Below, one piece after another: positions 7,409-7,641 of a stretch of DNA of 7,641 nt. The notes beneath the pieces were generated by a model. It ran no database searches. It saw nothing but the letters and a program-made list of their open reading frames with translations, and was not told the origin of the DNA. Source of the stretch: an uncultured Streptococcus sp. (lineage in GTDB: Bacteria > Bacillota > Bacilli > Lactobacillales > Streptococcaceae); the NCBI GenBank assembly GCA_902479835.1, contig CABSQC010000048.1, positions 1 through 7,641 on the forward strand, read 5' to 3'. Both the position numbers and the translations under genes were made by a program. The number at the start of each line of letters is the position of its first letter. The stretch's first letter is position 1.

Positions 7409-7641
7409 TTATTTCTCCCCCAAATTTGATTGGTAGTACTCTAAAAACTCTTCTTCATTTTGAACTATATGTTCTTTCCCATCTTTCGAACTACTCTCGG
7501 GAATGGTAAGATTCTTAAAGATGTTTTCACCTTTTGGAACAACCAATTTCAAAAAAGAGATTTTTAAACGAACGTCTTCTGTTCCAAGGAAATACAATTC
7601 AGATAGCGAACCTTTACTCAATATATCATATACTTTTGGAT
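7409..7641 (-). CDS. Unrecognised protein, C-terminal part; 5' end beyond window
   Basis: The frame is open from the window edge to the TAA at 7409-7411, giving 76 visible residues. A TTG at 7621 and an ATG at 7627 are in frame, but neither has a convincing ribosome binding site and no stop precedes them. The true start is therefore probably outside the window and this is a C-terminal fragment. The visible part has an alternating hydrophobic/charged stretch (SELYFLGTEDVRLKISFLKL), then a polar segment and an acidic helix-like tail (EEEFLEYYQSNLGEK). It has no signal peptide, membrane segment or motif that I recognise. It is AT-rich like the next gene and ends exactly where that gene begins, so the two likely form a translationally linked pair. 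I do not assign a function. Confidence 0.6.
   Translation of the reverse strand, partial: PKVYDILSKGSLSELYFLGTEDVRLKISFLKLVVPKGENIFKNLTIPESSSKDGKEHIVQNEEEFLEYYQSNLGEK

Noticed and set aside
7409..7621. A complete 70-residue protein starting at TTG 7621
   Set aside because: The frame continues upstream through an ATG at 7627 to the window edge with no stop, and the TTG has no ribosome site, so a C-terminal fragment is the better reading.

Overview
The window looks like a core-genome segment of a low-to-mid GC Firmicute, most likely a Streptococcus of the mitis/sanguinis/parasanguinis type. The reasons are the protein sequences themselves (RNase III, SMC and the FtsY N-terminus MGLFDRLFGKKEE read as streptococcal) and the gene order rnc - smc - two Cof-type HAD phosphatases - ftsY, which I recall from Streptococcus pneumoniae. 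The species cannot be fixed from the window alone. Every gene is on the minus strand, so transcription runs from high to low coordinates.

Region 1 (7641 to about 6791) is AT-rich. It holds the 3' end of an unrecognised gene that runs off the window edge, followed directly by a small two-membrane-segment protein of the DUF3592 type. Region 2 (6790-6404) is a DUF454/YbaN-type inner membrane protein with its own strong ribosome binding site, closed by a Rho-independent terminator at 6347-6376. Region 3 (6347 to 1) is one compact operon. An extended -10 promoter abuts the terminator, then come rnc (RNase III), smc (chromosome condensation ATPase), a SupH/YbiV-like HAD phosphatase, a YidA-like HAD phosphatase and the start of ftsY (SRP receptor). 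The junctions are 10 nt overlap, 11 nt overlap, 4 nt overlap and 0 nt, so the five genes are almost certainly co-transcribed and partly translationally coupled.

Functionally the operon combines RNA processing, chromosome organisation, small-molecule phosphate hydrolysis and membrane protein targeting. These do not form one pathway; they are housekeeping functions kept together by conserved gene order. I saw no rRNA, tRNA, CRISPR array, insertion sequence or phage module. No gap longer than 300 bases lacks a gene. I found no convincing previously undescribed system here. The most informative details are the terminator/promoter junction that sets the rnc start, the coupled gene junctions, and the compositional change near 6800-6870.
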